DNA from: Flavobacterium galactosidilyticum | Lineage (GTDB): Bacteria > Bacteroidota > Bacteroidia > Flavobacteriales > Flavobacteriaceae | Direction: 5' to 3' | DNA length: 64,000 bases | Assembly (NCBI RefSeq): GCF_020911945.1 | Contig: NZ_CP087135.1 | Location: 682,001 to 746,000, forward strand | Shown here: piece after piece, positions 7,521-17,032 of the stretch | Layout: the number at the start of each line of letters is the position of its first letter | How positions within the stretch are numbered: position 1 is the first letter of the stretch | Notes under the pieces: generated by a model | What the model was told of the DNA's origin: nothing | What the model saw: only the letters and a program-made list of their open reading frames with translations | Databases searched by the model: none | Made by a program: the position numbers and the translations under genes

Positions 7521-10283
7521 TTATATTTTCTCTTCAAAAGGAATATTCTCATCTAAAATTTCGCCTAATAAAAGAACAATTTGTTGAATATAATTACTTA
7601 AAACCGATTCATTTATAATAGAATTTAATTCTTTTTCTTCTTTAAAAACAAAAGGCAGAAATCCTGATTTTAAATTCTTAAAAGAAATAATTCCGGCTTC
7701 AATTGGTTTTCCTTTTGCTTCGTTCTCGTACATATAAGCATACGCCAAAACCTGAATGATTTTATCGCTTTTAATATCTTCAGTTAGACCATTCCAAGTT
7801 TTTAGCATGACATTAGCCTTATCTACTTTTCCTGTTTTATAATCAATAATACGAATTGTTCCGTTACGTTCTTCAATTCTATCTACATTTCCTTTTATCA
7901 ATACCGAAAATGGCAAACTAGGATGATTTAAAGTTCGTTCGTAGGTTTGTTCCAATGCAATAATTTTAATAGCATCCCCATTTTTAACACTTTCTAATTC
8001 TACTTTTAGAAAATTAGAAACATTACGCTTGGCAACTTCAAAAGCCAATAAATTTCGACCCTTTTTAATTTCTCCTTCTTTATAAACCAATTTAAATTGC
8101 TTGAGGACCTCAGCATCAATTTGTTTGAAACAATTAATTAAATCACTTTCAGATATATATTTTCCAATGAAAGGTTCATACAAAACTTTCAACGTTTCGT
8201 GAATAATCGTTCCTAAAGTATTCAGCGCGATATTCTCTTCAACCTCTTCAACTTCACTGATGCGAAGTATTTTTTGAAAATAAAACTGAATTGGATTTCG
8301 TATATAACTCGTTAAAGCGGATGGAGAAAATCCTTTCTCGGCTATTTCTTTCAAACGCAACATCACAGATTCCGATTTTGGAATCACCATCGGCTGATAA
8401 GCAGTTTCTGGCAGAACAGCATTGTAGATTTCGTGCGTTAAATTATGATTGACTTGTTTTTCAACTTCTAGCTGCGTGATAAAACGACTTTTTTCACCAG
8501 CATCTAATCCTTCACTTTCCGTGTTATAAAGCAAGTAAATATTTTTGGCACGTTGCAACAAATGATAGAAGTGATAGGTATAAATAGCATCTTTTTCTTT
8601 AAAAGTAGGCAAACCTAATTCGCGTTTTACATCATAGGGAATAAATGAATTCTGTGATTTCCCTGCAGGAAACTTACCTTCATTCATTGAAGTTACAATA
8701 ACAGTATCAAAATCTAATACCCGACTTTCTAAAACTCCCATAATCTGCAACCCATTCAAAGGCTCTCCTTCAAATGAAACTTCGGCAAGATCAATTACTT
8801 GTTTATATATTGCATAAAGTGTTTCAATTTTGTCAATATGTTGATGTTTGGAGTAGTAATTAATGAGTTTGTTAATTACTTTAAAAATCGCAAATACGAA
8901 AGCCTTCGTGATCTTTTCCTCTTTATTATCATTGTTTAAATTATTTTTTATCGTTTGTAATAATTTAGAAATACTTTCTAAAACTGGAATGGAGCCACTT
9001 TCCCACTTTTGGAACAATAAAACAAATAACTCCGATGGAATTACATTCAACTCCACCAATTTATGATGCGTGATAAACGTATAGTTGTTCTTATTGATAA
9101 TATTGACTAATCCCGCGGTTTTAGCATATGGTTCTACTAATGGATGAGTCAAAATATCTAAAACATCTTTATAATAAAACACATAACTGCTATTATTCCT
9201 AGACAACGCATTAGTATGCATTTTAAATAATTTAGCAATGAGGATTTGCGCTGGATTGTTTTTACTTGAATACCCCATTGTAATATTCAATGCTCCAACA
9301 GTCGCTGGCAAAGAATATAAAAGCGGTACTAAAAGATTTTCTTCACCAAGAACAACAGCCACTTTATCTAATTTTCCATTTGGATTTTCATTGATTACAT
9401 TTTCAATAATGCTACCCGTAATTTTTGCTTGACCAATTGACTTTGGAGTGCCAATAACATGAATGTTTTTTGATTGTGAAAAATCATTTACAATCCACTC
9501 AAAAGGATTAGACTTGTAATGTTTCCAGCTTTCTTTAAAACGTCTCACAAACAAGCCTGCGTCGTGATACGGATCATTTAGAAAAGTTTGATCAACATCC
9601 CAAAATATTTTGGATTGATCAGAAGCTATTAAGTGTTGAATAATTTTTTCTTCTGCGGCATTTAGCGCATTAAAACCAGCAAATAGAAACTGCTTTTTAG
9701 AAACGGAATCCGTAAAATGATTCAGATTATTTACTGCCTCTCTATAAATTAGACCTTGATAACCAATTCCTTTATTTAATAAATGCTTGTAAAGTGATTG
9801 GTAGTAATTAGGTAGTAATTTCCAAAAATCGATATACTTCTCTAATAAATCTGTTTTATTTTCAACTTCGATTCCCCATTTTTTAATATCCTCAATATCC
9901 TTTAGATAAGAAAGTACGTGATAAGGATCTAATAGATAGCGATCAATTTCATTAAAATCTTGCAAAAGTGTTTTGGCCCAATTGGCAAAAAGTTCAAAAG
10001 ATTGTTGGTTTGCTTTGTCGGTAATTGACAAATAAACTTCGTAAAATTCAAATAATAGTTCGATAGGATCAACAGTTCGAATACCCGCGATGTTTTGAAC
10101 AAAATCTTCAATACTTATAATTTCAGGAGAAAGAATATTTCTGTCAACTTGATTTTTTAAAGCTTCAATCAGAAATATCTTAGCGCGTTTATTGGGTAAA
10201 ACTACAATAGTATCAGAAAGCGTATCAGAAAAATTTTCAATTAAAACAGACGCTATTTTATCGAGAAAAGAAGTATTTATCAT
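7521..10283 (-). CDS. addB: AddB-like PD-(D/E)XK exonuclease subunit
   Basis: This 920-residue protein is probably the second subunit of an AddAB-type helicase-nuclease that processes double-strand breaks. The N-terminal 600 residues resemble an inactive helicase core: the start reads VVLPNKRAKIFLIEALK in place of a Walker A GKT, and later DTVIVTSMNEGKFP is the AddB/RecC-like motif. The C-terminal nuclease domain begins at FSPSALTSYIRNPIQF and carries the catalytic PD-(D/E)XK core IRIIDYKTGKVDK. No iron-sulfur cysteine set is obvious. The predicted AddA partner lies 3 kb upstream at 13155-16433, separated by ompA and kbl. Confidence 0.8.
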   Translation of the reverse strand: MINTSFLDKIASVLIENFSDTLSDTIVVLPNKRAKIFLIEALKNQVDRNILSPEIISIEDFVQNIAGIRTVDPIELLFEFYEVYLSITDKANQQSFELFANWAKTLLQDFNEIDRYLLDPYHVLSYLKDIEDIKKWGIEVENKTDLLEKYIDFWKLLPNYYQSLYKHLLNKGIGYQGLIYREAVNNLNHFTDSVSKKQFLFAGFNALNAAEEKIIQHLIASDQSKIFWDVDQTFLNDPYHDAGLFVRRFKESWKHYKSNPFEWIVNDFSQSKNIHVIGTPKSIGQAKITGSIIENVINENPNGKLDKVAVVLGEENLLVPLLYSLPATVGALNITMGYSSKNNPAQILIAKLFKMHTNALSRNNSSYVFYYKDVLDILTHPLVEPYAKTAGLVNIINKNNYTFITHHKLVELNVIPSELFVLLFQKWESGSIPVLESISKLLQTIKNNLNNDNKEEKITKAFVFAIFKVINKLINYYSKHQHIDKIETLYAIYKQVIDLAEVSFEGEPLNGLQIMGVLESRVLDFDTVIVTSMNEGKFPAGKSQNSFIPYDVKRELGLPTFKEKDAIYTYHFYHLLQRAKNIYLLYNTESEGLDAGEKSRFITQLEVEKQVNHNLTHEIYNAVLPETAYQPMVIPKSESVMLRLKEIAEKGFSPSALTSYIRNPIQFYFQKILRISEVEEVEENIALNTLGTIIHETLKVLYEPFIGKYISESDLINCFKQIDAEVLKQFKLVYKEGEIKKGRNLLAFEVAKRNVSNFLKVELESVKNGDAIKIIALEQTYERTLNHPSLPFSVLIKGNVDRIEERNGTIRIIDYKTGKVDKANVMLKTWNGLTEDIKSDKIIQVLAYAYMYENEAKGKPIEAGIISFKNLKSGFLPFVFKEEKELNSIINESVLSNYIQQIVLLLGEILDENIPFEEKI

Positions 10284-10290
10284 TTTATAA

Positions 10291-10325
10291 AAATAAAAAA
10301 ACGCCCCGATAAATCGAGGCGTTTT
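10291..10325 (-). terminator. Rho-independent terminator after the OmpA gene
   Basis: Arms 10298-10310 and 10313-10325 (AAAACGCCCCGAT with ATCGAGGCGTTTT) pair over 13 bp with one mismatch and a two-base nominal loop. On the minus strand it is followed by a T-rich run. It lies 20 bases past the ompA-like stop and just before addB, insulating the two. Confidence 0.8.
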
Positions 10326-10345
10326 CTAAAAAAGTTTAAAGTAAA

Positions 10346-11779
10346 TTACTTTTGTAAAATCACTTCTGTTCTTCTATTTTTTGCTTTACCAGCAGCAGTT
10401 TTATTAGTTTCAACTGGTCTAGACTCTCCGTATCCAACAGAATTGATGTTGCTAGATTTGATACCTCTTTCGATCAAAGCATCTTTAACTACATCTGCTC
10501 TATCTTGTGAAAGTTTCATATTGAAAGCATCTGAACCATCGCTATCTGTATGACCTTCAACACTAAATTTAGCATTAGGGTAATTTTTAAGAATAGTAGT
10601 CATTGCATCTAATCTAGCTGGAACATCAGCAGATTTGAAAGTAGATTTACCTGAGTTAAAGTAGATTGCTCTAGCTTGAACTTTGATATTATCTAAAGCT
10701 TCAGCAGTTACTTCAGGACATCCTTTGTTACTAGCTGGACCAGCTACAGTAGGACATTCATCATCTTTGTCTAATACACCATCTCCATCAGTATCTGGCC
10801 AAGGACAACCTGCGTTTTCTTTAGGACCTGCAACTGTAGGACATTTATCATCTTTATCAGCAATACCATCTCCGTCAGTATCAGGACATCCTTTCAAAGA
10901 AACTAAACCAGCAACATCTGGACAAGCATCATCTTTGTCAGCAACACCGTCACCGTCTGTATCTGGACAACCTTTTAAAGCAGCTGTACCAAATTCAGTA
11001 GGACAATCATCTTCACTATCTTGAATTCCATCTCCATCAGTGTCAGGACATCCGTTGAATTGTTTTAAACCAGCAACTTCTGGACAAGCATCATCTTTGT
11101 CATATATTCCGTCACCATCTGTATCTTTACCACCAAATTTGAAGATAATTCCAGCAGAGTGTTGGAAGTGAGATGGAGCGTCTGGAGTTCCAGAAGCATC
11201 TTCTCTATCTCCAAATGATTTTTTATATTTTGTAGCAAGTTCTAAACCTACATTTTCAGTAAACCAAAAAGTTAACCCAGCACCTGGATTTAAAGTTCCG
11301 TAGCTACTATCACCAAAGAAAGTGTAACCTCCACCAACAGATAAAGACGGATCAATAACCTTAGAGCTAATTAGGTTCATGAAGCTATATTTGATAGTAG
11401 CATCAATACCGTAATACATTAAATCTCCAGGATTTGAAACTAAATAACCACGAGAATCATGACCAGGAGCGGTTGGAGCAAATTTTACATACTTATCAAT
11501 CTTGTTTACAGATCCGGCAAGACCGAAAGAGAAATTATCTCCTACAGATCTAGCTACAGACAAATAAGAAACAGACGGAAGAATGTTCCAATTGTCTTTA
11601 ACAGCGAATGGCTGAGAAAAATGTTTGTCTAGCCAATTATGCCCACCACCAGCGCTAGTCTTAGTGTCCACGGCATTCACTCCAAAAGAGATAGCCCAAG
11701 GATTGTTACTGTCTTGTGCTTGAGAACTTAATCCCATCACCATCATTACAGCAACAAAAATTTTGTTAAGATGTTTCAT
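10346..11779 (-). CDS. OmpA-family outer membrane protein with thrombospondin type 3 repeats
   Basis: This 477-residue outer-membrane protein has a signal peptide ([22 protein letters not shown]). An N-terminal beta-barrel of about 195 residues is followed by five calcium-binding TSP3 repeats of the type DTDGDGIxDKDDxCP. The C-terminal OmpA peptidoglycan-binding domain has [25 protein letters not shown] and [13 protein letters not shown], and ends in [10 protein letters not shown]. It should tie the outer membrane to peptidoglycan. It has a well-formed promoter and its own terminator, typical of an abundant monocistronic porin. Cysteines at repeat boundaries (CP...GCP) are regularly spaced. 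Confidence 0.93.
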   Translation of the reverse strand: MKHLNKIFVAVMMVMGLSSQAQDSNNPWAISFGVNAVDTKTSAGGGHNWLDKHFSQPFAVKDNWNILPSVSYLSVARSVGDNFSFGLAGSVNKIDKYVKFAPTAPGHDSRGYLVSNPGDLMYYGIDATIKYSFMNLISSKVIDPSLSVGGGYTFFGDSSYGTLNPGAGLTFWFTENVGLELATKYKKSFGDREDASGTPDAPSHFQHSAGIIFKFGGKDTDGDGIYDKDDACPEVAGLKQFNGCPDTDGDGIQDSEDDCPTEFGTAALKGCPDTDGDGVADKDDACPDVAGLVSLKGCPDTDGDGIADKDDKCPTVAGPKENAGCPWPDTDGDGVLDKDDECPTVAGPASNKGCPEVTAEALDNIKVQARAIYFNSGKSTFKSADVPARLDAMTTILKNYPNAKFSVEGHTDSDGSDAFNMKLSQDRADVVKDALIERGIKSSNINSVGYGESRPVETNKTAAGKAKNRRTEVILQK

Positions 11780-11817
11780 ACTTAATTTATTTTAATTACG
11801 ATTTAGTTAATTATAAG

Positions 11818-11848
11818 CAAAAGTAGCACGTAAATCTTGAACTACAAA
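11818..11848 (-). promoter_or_regulatory. Promoter of the OmpA-family gene
   Basis: Read on the minus strand, TTTG (11848-11845), 19 bases, then TACTTTTG (11825-11818) match the Bacteroidota -33/-7 consensus exactly. The -7 box is about 38 bases upstream of the ATG. Confidence 0.75.
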
Positions 11849-11915
11849 ATGAAATGTTAAAAAAAAAAGCCTAATTAGCAATAAAAGCGGTAATTATATA
11901 ATTTATTTATAAAAA

Positions 11916-13109
11916 TTATATAACATTTAGCATTTTCCCTACTTCAACGAAGGCATTTATTGCCACATCTAAATGCTCTTTAGTATGCGCAGCAGATAAT
12001 TGGACTCTAATTCTAGCTTTATCTTTCGGTACTACAGGAAAAAAGAATCCAATAACGTATACACCTTTTTTTAGTAGCTCATTTGCCATAGTTTGCGACA
12101 ATTTAGCATCATACAACATTACAGGAACAATTGCAGAATCACCATCAATAATGTCAAAACCTGCTTTAATCATTCCTTCTTTAAAATAATTAGTATTCCA
12201 TTCTAATTGATCTCTTAAAACTGTATCTCTTTCTAATATTTCAAAAACTTTGATTGATGCTCCAACAATCGCTGGTGCTAAAGAATTCGAAAACAAATAA
12301 GGTCTAGATCTTTGACGCAATATTTCAATAATTTCTTTTTTAGCGGTTGTGTAACCTCCCATAGCTCCACCTAAAGCTTTTCCTAATGTTCCTGTGATAA
12401 TATCTACACGTCCCATTACTCCTTTAGCCTCAAGCGTACCTTTACCAGTCGCACCTATAAATCCAGCAGCATGACATTCGTCAACCATTACCATTGCATC
12501 ATATTTATCAGCTAAATCACAAATTTTATCTAGTGGTGCTACTAGTCCATCCATTGAGAACACACCATCAGTAACAATTAATTTAAAACGAGTTCCAGCT
12601 TCTGTTGCTTTGATTAACTGTTGTTCCAAATCTTCCATGTCGCTATTTGCATAGCGGTAACGTGCCGCTTTACACAAACGAACTCCATCAATAATAGAAG
12701 CATGATTCAAACTATCTGATATTATACAATCCTCTGCTCCTAGTAAAGGTTCAAAAACTCCTCCATTCGCATCAAAAGCTGCTGCATAAAGAATAGTGTC
12801 TTTTGTTCCGTAAAATTCAGCAATCTTTTTCTCTAAAGTTTTGTGAATATCTTGAGTCCCACAAATAAAACGTACTGATGACATTCCGAAACCATGCGTA
12901 TCCAATGCATCTTTAGCAGCCTGAACTACTTCTGGATGTGAAGACAAGCCAAGATAATTATTGGCACAAAAATTTAAAACTGTTTCGCCAGTAGAAATTG
13001 TTATTTCAGCTCCTTGAGGTGAAGTAATAATTCTTTCTGATTTAAAAATCCCATTATCTACAATAGTTTGAAGTTCTGATTGAAGGTGTTGTTGTATCTT
13101 TCCGTACAT
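11916..13109 (-). CDS. kbl: Glycine C-acetyltransferase (2-amino-3-ketobutyrate CoA ligase)
   Basis: This 397-residue enzyme of the PLP-dependent alpha-oxoamine synthase family is predicted to interconvert 2-amino-3-oxobutyrate plus CoA with glycine plus acetyl-CoA in threonine breakdown. Motifs seen are [25 protein letters not shown], the PLP-contacting [10 protein letters not shown] and the Schiff-base lysine Lys244 in [10 protein letters not shown]. Length and N-terminus ([13 protein letters not shown]) fit Kbl better than serine palmitoyltransferase or 8-amino-7-oxononanoate synthase, although these share the fold. Threonine dehydrogenase is not in the window. Confidence 0.9.
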   Translation of the reverse strand: MYGKIQQHLQSELQTIVDNGIFKSERIITSPQGAEITISTGETVLNFCANNYLGLSSHPEVVQAAKDALDTHGFGMSSVRFICGTQDIHKTLEKKIAEFYGTKDTILYAAAFDANGGVFEPLLGAEDCIISDSLNHASIIDGVRLCKAARYRYANSDMEDLEQQLIKATEAGTRFKLIVTDGVFSMDGLVAPLDKICDLADKYDAMVMVDECHAAGFIGATGKGTLEAKGVMGRVDIITGTLGKALGGAMGGYTTAKKEIIEILRQRSRPYLFSNSLAPAIVGASIKVFEILERDTVLRDQLEWNTNYFKEGMIKAGFDIIDGDSAIVPVMLYDAKLSQTMANELLKKGVYVIGFFFPVVPKDKARIRVQLSAAHTKEHLDVAINAFVEVGKMLNVI

Positions 13110-13154
13110 AGTATTTTATTTATAAATTTATTTTGAACTTATTCTTTTTTCAAT

Positions 13155-16100
13155 TCACAAATTTACTACTTCAATTTCTTTTCCGATGTAAATAAGCGCT
13201 TTTTTAACAACCTTGTAACCCATTGATTCTATTGCGTTTTCATACTCCTCTAATTGTTTCTGGTATTTAACATGATGCATACCAGTTTTATAATCCAGTA
13301 ACAACGCCTCTTTATTGTGATTTAAAACCATACGGTCAGGTTTAATAGTTCTTCCTTCTTTTTGAATAATTGTTTGCTCATTCAGAACTTCATTTCCCTC
13401 AGCGAAAAAACTTTCTAACTCGCTATGATTAATAATTTCCTCAATTGTTTTAGCTACTATTTCTTTTTCAACAAAAGTGATTAGTCCGCTCTCAATAGAT
13501 TTTGTAAGCGCCAAATCAACATCCGATTTAATTTTTACAAAAGATAAAATTTCGTGTATAAGATTTCCGTATTCTATTGCTTCTTGCTGCAATGTTCCCC
13601 ACATCAGCGCTTCTCGTTGCGCGATTTTTATATTATTAGGATTTAAAATTTCTGCTACTACAGGAATAGTTTTAGATGTATTAACATGCTTGGTTTTACT
13701 TGACAACTTCGTTTTGTCTCCAAAATAATATTCTAACTTATCTAATGTAAAGTCACTTTGACTTTTTAAATAATTAATAAAAAAAGTACACATATTAGCA
13801 GTTGGTAATTCTCCTTTTCGAGACAAATTCATATTCGAAATCACATATAACTGCTCCTCAGCTCTAGTTAGTGCAACATATAAAACATTAATATTATCAA
13901 GTAATTCCTCCTGCTTTTTTTGATTATAAACCTCTGCTGCTTCCTCACCAAAACCTTCTACTGCACTACTATTGTCAATCAGCACTTTTGGTAATCCAAA
14001 ATCTTCTTCTTCGGCGTTAAGCCACAATTTATCTTTTGGTTTTCTGCTATAATCTTCCTCCGCAAAAGGAAAGATAACAACTGGAAATTCCAAACCTTTT
14101 GATTTATGAATGGTCATTATTCGAACTGCATTATTCCCTTCCGGGGATGGAATGCTAAACTTTTCTGCGTTTTTATCCCAAAAATTTAAGAAATCCGATA
14201 TACCTGCTTGATTCCTAATGTCACGTTCTAGAACAATGTCAAGGAAGTATTGAACGTATGCATTCCCCACCCCCAAAGATGGGGTTTCTGAAGCGTCTTT
14301 ATAATTTTCCTCAAAACTATCAACTCCTCCATTGGGCGTTTGGACGGCTAGGAATTTACTGATTATTAGCTCAACAGCTTCATATAATGATTTTTTTCGA
14401 ATGTTTTGAAATGACAATGCTACATTAAAACTCATCAGCCATTTCTCAAAATCAGCTTCTTGTTTTAATGCCATTCCTTGCGCAATAAAATCGTGAATCG
14501 GCAATTGATCTTGAACATTTTGAGCTAAATATTGTAAAAAATTGGCTTTTGCCTCTAGGTCGGAATTATTCTTTAAGTATTTCAATAAATGAATAATCAA
14601 TCGTACTTCGGTGGCGTTTTGAATCATTAAAGTTTCTGAGGACAAAAGCGGTATTTTTTGTTCCGTCAAATAATTAGCAATTGCAATACCTTGAGTTCTC
14701 TTTCTTGTCAAAATCACAATGTCTTTATATTCAAAACCTTCAGCAATAACTTTTTGAATCGTATTCAAAGTAGCTAAAACAAATAATTCTGTTTTATCTA
14801 ACGCATCTTCTTCGCCAGAAATTTCAGAGTTTTCATCCCCTTTTTCAATATTTGGAATAAAAGAAATATTTACATAGCCACCGACCTTACTATTGATTTT
14901 TTGGTGGCTATGATTTGCATACAAATCCTTATAATCAGGATGTTCGAATTCATTAGATAACATTTGAAAAAAATCATTGTTAAATTCGATCACCTCTGAA
15001 TAGGAACGGTAATTTTTATCTAAGTGTATTAACTTTTTTTCAGGGTTGTTAAATGGATTATGGCTTTTACTTAGATCGATAAACTGCTCTGCTTTTCCAC
15101 CGCGCCATCTATAAATAGACTGTTTCGGGTCACCTACAATCATCAAAGTTCCTTTTTCCCCATCTATTTCGCCAGAAGTAGCATTGTCTATAAGCGGAAT
15201 CAAATTCTGCCATTGCATCTCAGAAGTATCCTGAAATTCATCAATAAAAAAATGACGATAGCGCTCGCCTAAACGTTCATAGATAAAAGGAGCGGGTTGA
15301 TTTTGAATTTCCCTATGAATTAATGCGTTAAATTCCGTTATAGAAAGTATGTTTTGTTCTTCTTGAATTTTCTTCAATTCATTACTTACCGTATTCAATA
15401 AGGAAAGTGGCGTTATATTCTTTAAAAAAGCTTTGTAAAAATCACGCTTTTCGAAAGCTTTATAAATTGTCGCTAAAATTTGAAGTAATTCTGGAATTAA
15501 ATTTTCAATAATCACTCTGTCTTTAGCGGTCTTGTTAATTTTTATTTGGTCAAATTCGTGATAAGTTTTATTTTTCGGATTGAATTTCCCTTCTTGAATA
15601 CTCGCTAAATGCTTAGGGAAATACTGCCCAGAAAAGGATTTAGAATCTATTCCGTTTTTATCTATTAATAAAAGTGCTTCTTCAGCAATAGCAATGCTTT
15701 CCTTTTCTAAAACTTTGCACGCTTCTGTTAATTTTGCTTTTATCTCAACAAATTCGGAGATAGATTTATCCTGAAAATGAGTGATTTCGTTTCGGTTATT
15801 TTCATTGAGTACTAATCGGCCTGTATCCAGAATTTCACGTGAAATATCCCAAGATTTATCATCATCGGTTTTTTCCATCGTGAAATCGACGAGTAATTTT
15901 GTCAAAGTTTCATCCTCACCAGCTTGAGCAATAATGGCATCTACGGCTTCGACTAATAAGTTCTCAGTATCTAAAGTAACTTCAAAAGTCATAGGCAAAC
16001 CTAAATCATGCGCAAAGGCACGAATGACTTTATGCGTAAACTTATCAATTGTCGAAATATCAAAAGCGGCATAATTATGAATAATGTGCTTAATAATTTG

Positions 16101-16433
16101 CTGGGATTTCGTTTTTATTTGAATGATTGAAAGACCTATTGGTTCTTCATCCCATTCCTTGGGATTATCAATCTTTCGAACTCCATTAACAAGATCATTC
16201 ATTAAATCTTGCGCTTTCTGATTAGGTTCCTCTTTTGCAAACTCAGACAAACTACCTACGATTCGGCTTTTCATCTCGTGAACCGCTTTGTTAGTAAATG
16301 TAATAGCCAGTATGTTACGATAGGCGTCATTTTTCTTGGCAACCAAAATAATTTTTAGGTATTCTTTGACTAAAGCGTACGTTTTACCAGAACCAGCTGA
16401 AGCGTCATATATGGAGAAAGAGGGTCTTTGCAT
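13155..16433 (-). CDS. addA: AddA-like UvrD/RecB-family helicase-nuclease
   Basis: This 1092-residue enzyme is predicted to be the motor and nuclease subunit of an AddAB-type recombination complex. Superfamily 1 helicase motifs are all visible: Walker A ASAGSGKTYAL (near residue 10), AITFTNKAVHEM, Walker B FIDEFQDTS, GDPKQSIYRWRGG, LDKNYRS, VRIMTIHKSKGLEFP and LYVALTRAEEQLYV. The C-terminus holds the RecB-type nuclease motif LLLDYKTG. It would generate 3' single-stranded ends for RecA loading together with the AddB-like protein at 7521-10283. The start ATG is followed almost at once by the P-loop, so it cannot be much further downstream. Confidence 0.87.
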   Translation of the reverse strand: MQRPSFSIYDASAGSGKTYALVKEYLKIILVAKKNDAYRNILAITFTNKAVHEMKSRIVGSLSEFAKEEPNQKAQDLMNDLVNGVRKIDNPKEWDEEPIGLSIIQIKTKSQQIIKHIIHNYAAFDISTIDKFTHKVIRAFAHDLGLPMTFEVTLDTENLLVEAVDAIIAQAGEDETLTKLLVDFTMEKTDDDKSWDISREILDTGRLVLNENNRNEITHFQDKSISEFVEIKAKLTEACKVLEKESIAIAEEALLLIDKNGIDSKSFSGQYFPKHLASIQEGKFNPKNKTYHEFDQIKINKTAKDRVIIENLIPELLQILATIYKAFEKRDFYKAFLKNITPLSLLNTVSNELKKIQEEQNILSITEFNALIHREIQNQPAPFIYERLGERYRHFFIDEFQDTSEMQWQNLIPLIDNATSGEIDGEKGTLMIVGDPKQSIYRWRGGKAEQFIDLSKSHNPFNNPEKKLIHLDKNYRSYSEVIEFNNDFFQMLSNEFEHPDYKDLYANHSHQKINSKVGGYVNISFIPNIEKGDENSEISGEEDALDKTELFVLATLNTIQKVIAEGFEYKDIVILTRKRTQGIAIANYLTEQKIPLLSSETLMIQNATEVRLIIHLLKYLKNNSDLEAKANFLQYLAQNVQDQLPIHDFIAQGMALKQEADFEKWLMSFNVALSFQNIRKKSLYEAVELIISKFLAVQTPNGGVDSFEENYKDASETPSLGVGNAYVQYFLDIVLERDIRNQAGISDFLNFWDKNAEKFSIPSPEGNNAVRIMTIHKSKGLEFPVVIFPFAEEDYSRKPKDKLWLNAEEEDFGLPKVLIDNSSAVEGFGEEAAEVYNQKKQEELLDNINVLYVALTRAEEQLYVISNMNLSRKGELPTANMCTFFINYLKSQSDFTLDKLEYYFGDKTKLSSKTKHVNTSKTIPVVAEILNPNNIKIAQREALMWGTLQQEAIEYGNLIHEILSFVKIKSDVDLALTKSIESGLITFVEKEIVAKTIEEIINHSELESFFAEGNEVLNEQTIIQKEGRTIKPDRMVLNHNKEALLLDYKTGMHHVKYQKQLEEYENAIESMGYKVVKKALIYIGKEIEVVNL

Positions 16434-16484
16434 TTAGATTTTAGATTTCTGATTGAATTAAAACGTGTTAATTTCTCGAATGTA

Positions 16485-16554
16485 CTAGCCCTGATAGTAG
16501 TGAAAATCCCACGCTTTTGGGCGTGGATTGCAACGAATAGCAGGAAATAGCTCC
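16485..16554. ncRNA. Structured intergenic element, copy A (possible Flavo-1-like RNA)
   Basis: The order is outer helix (CTA..CCTG at 16485-16493 with CAGG..TAG at about 16541-16550), conserved GATAGTAGTG and AAATC, then a variable hairpin (CCACGC 16509-16514 with GCGTGG 16521-16526), then conserved GATTG and CGAATAGC. A second copy at 19464-19550 keeps the conserved flanks, but both helices have other bases that still pair. From memory it resembles elements common between genes in Flavobacteria, possibly the Flavo-1 RNA. That identity is unchecked, and strand is undetermined. Confidence 0.55.
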
Positions 16555-16624
16555 TAAAAACACAACTATTATTAGCGTAATTTTAAAATGTGGCTCGAAA
16601 CTTCGGGATAAACCTTAAAAGTAG

Positions 16625-16632
16625 TATTTTTG
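16625..16632 (+). promoter_or_regulatory. -7 promoter box directly before rbfA
   Basis: TATTTTTG matches TAnnTTTG and is followed by only four bases before the rbfA ATG. Transcription would begin at or next to the start codon, giving a leaderless message. No -33 TTTG is clear. Confidence 0.5.
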
Positions 16633-16636
16633 CAGC

Positions 16637-17029
16637 ATGGAAACAAATAGACAGAAAAAAATAGGTGGGGTTATCCAAAAAGATTTGGTTGACATCCTAC
16701 AAGGTGAAGTGAGAAAAAACGGAGTTAGTAATTTAGTAATTTCGGTATCCAAGGTTGTTGTAACTACAGATTTATCAGTAGCTACGGTGCATTTAAGCGT
16801 TTTCCCTCAAGAAAAAGCAAAAGAAATTCTAGAGGCTGTTAAGTCGAATGCTAAAAATATAAAACATGATTTATCGCAAAGAGTTCGCTTGCAATTGCGT
16901 AAAGTTCCAAATCTTGTTTTCTTTATTGATGACTCTTTAGATTATATTGAAAAAATTGATAATGCGTTGGCAAACAGAGATAATCCTATTGAAAATAGAG
17001 ATCTTCTAGACAAACGTAGATTCCAATAA
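16637..17029 (+). CDS. rbfA: 30S ribosome-binding factor A
   Basis: This 130-residue protein is predicted to bind the 30S subunit during late 16S rRNA maturation and cold adaptation. It has the single KH-type fold of RbfA: an N-terminal helix with GGVIQKDLVDILQGEV, a strand pair SVSKVVVTTDLSVATVHLSVF, then VRLQLRKVPNLVFFIDDSLDY, the family's most conserved stretch. Length is usual. It is followed after three bases by the FtsX-like permease gene, so the two form an operon. Confidence 0.92.
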   Translation: METNRQKKIGGVIQKDLVDILQGEVRKNGVSNLVISVSKVVVTTDLSVATVHLSVFPQEKAKEILEAVKSNAKNIKHDLSQRVRLQLRKVPNLVFFIDDSLDYIEKIDNALANRDNPIENRDLLDKRRFQ

Positions 17030-17032
17030 AGC

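Noticed and set aside
10683-11024. Plus-strand open frame of 113 codons over the OmpA gene
   Set aside because: It is the antisense shadow of the thrombospondin type 3 repeats; its composition mirrors those repeats.
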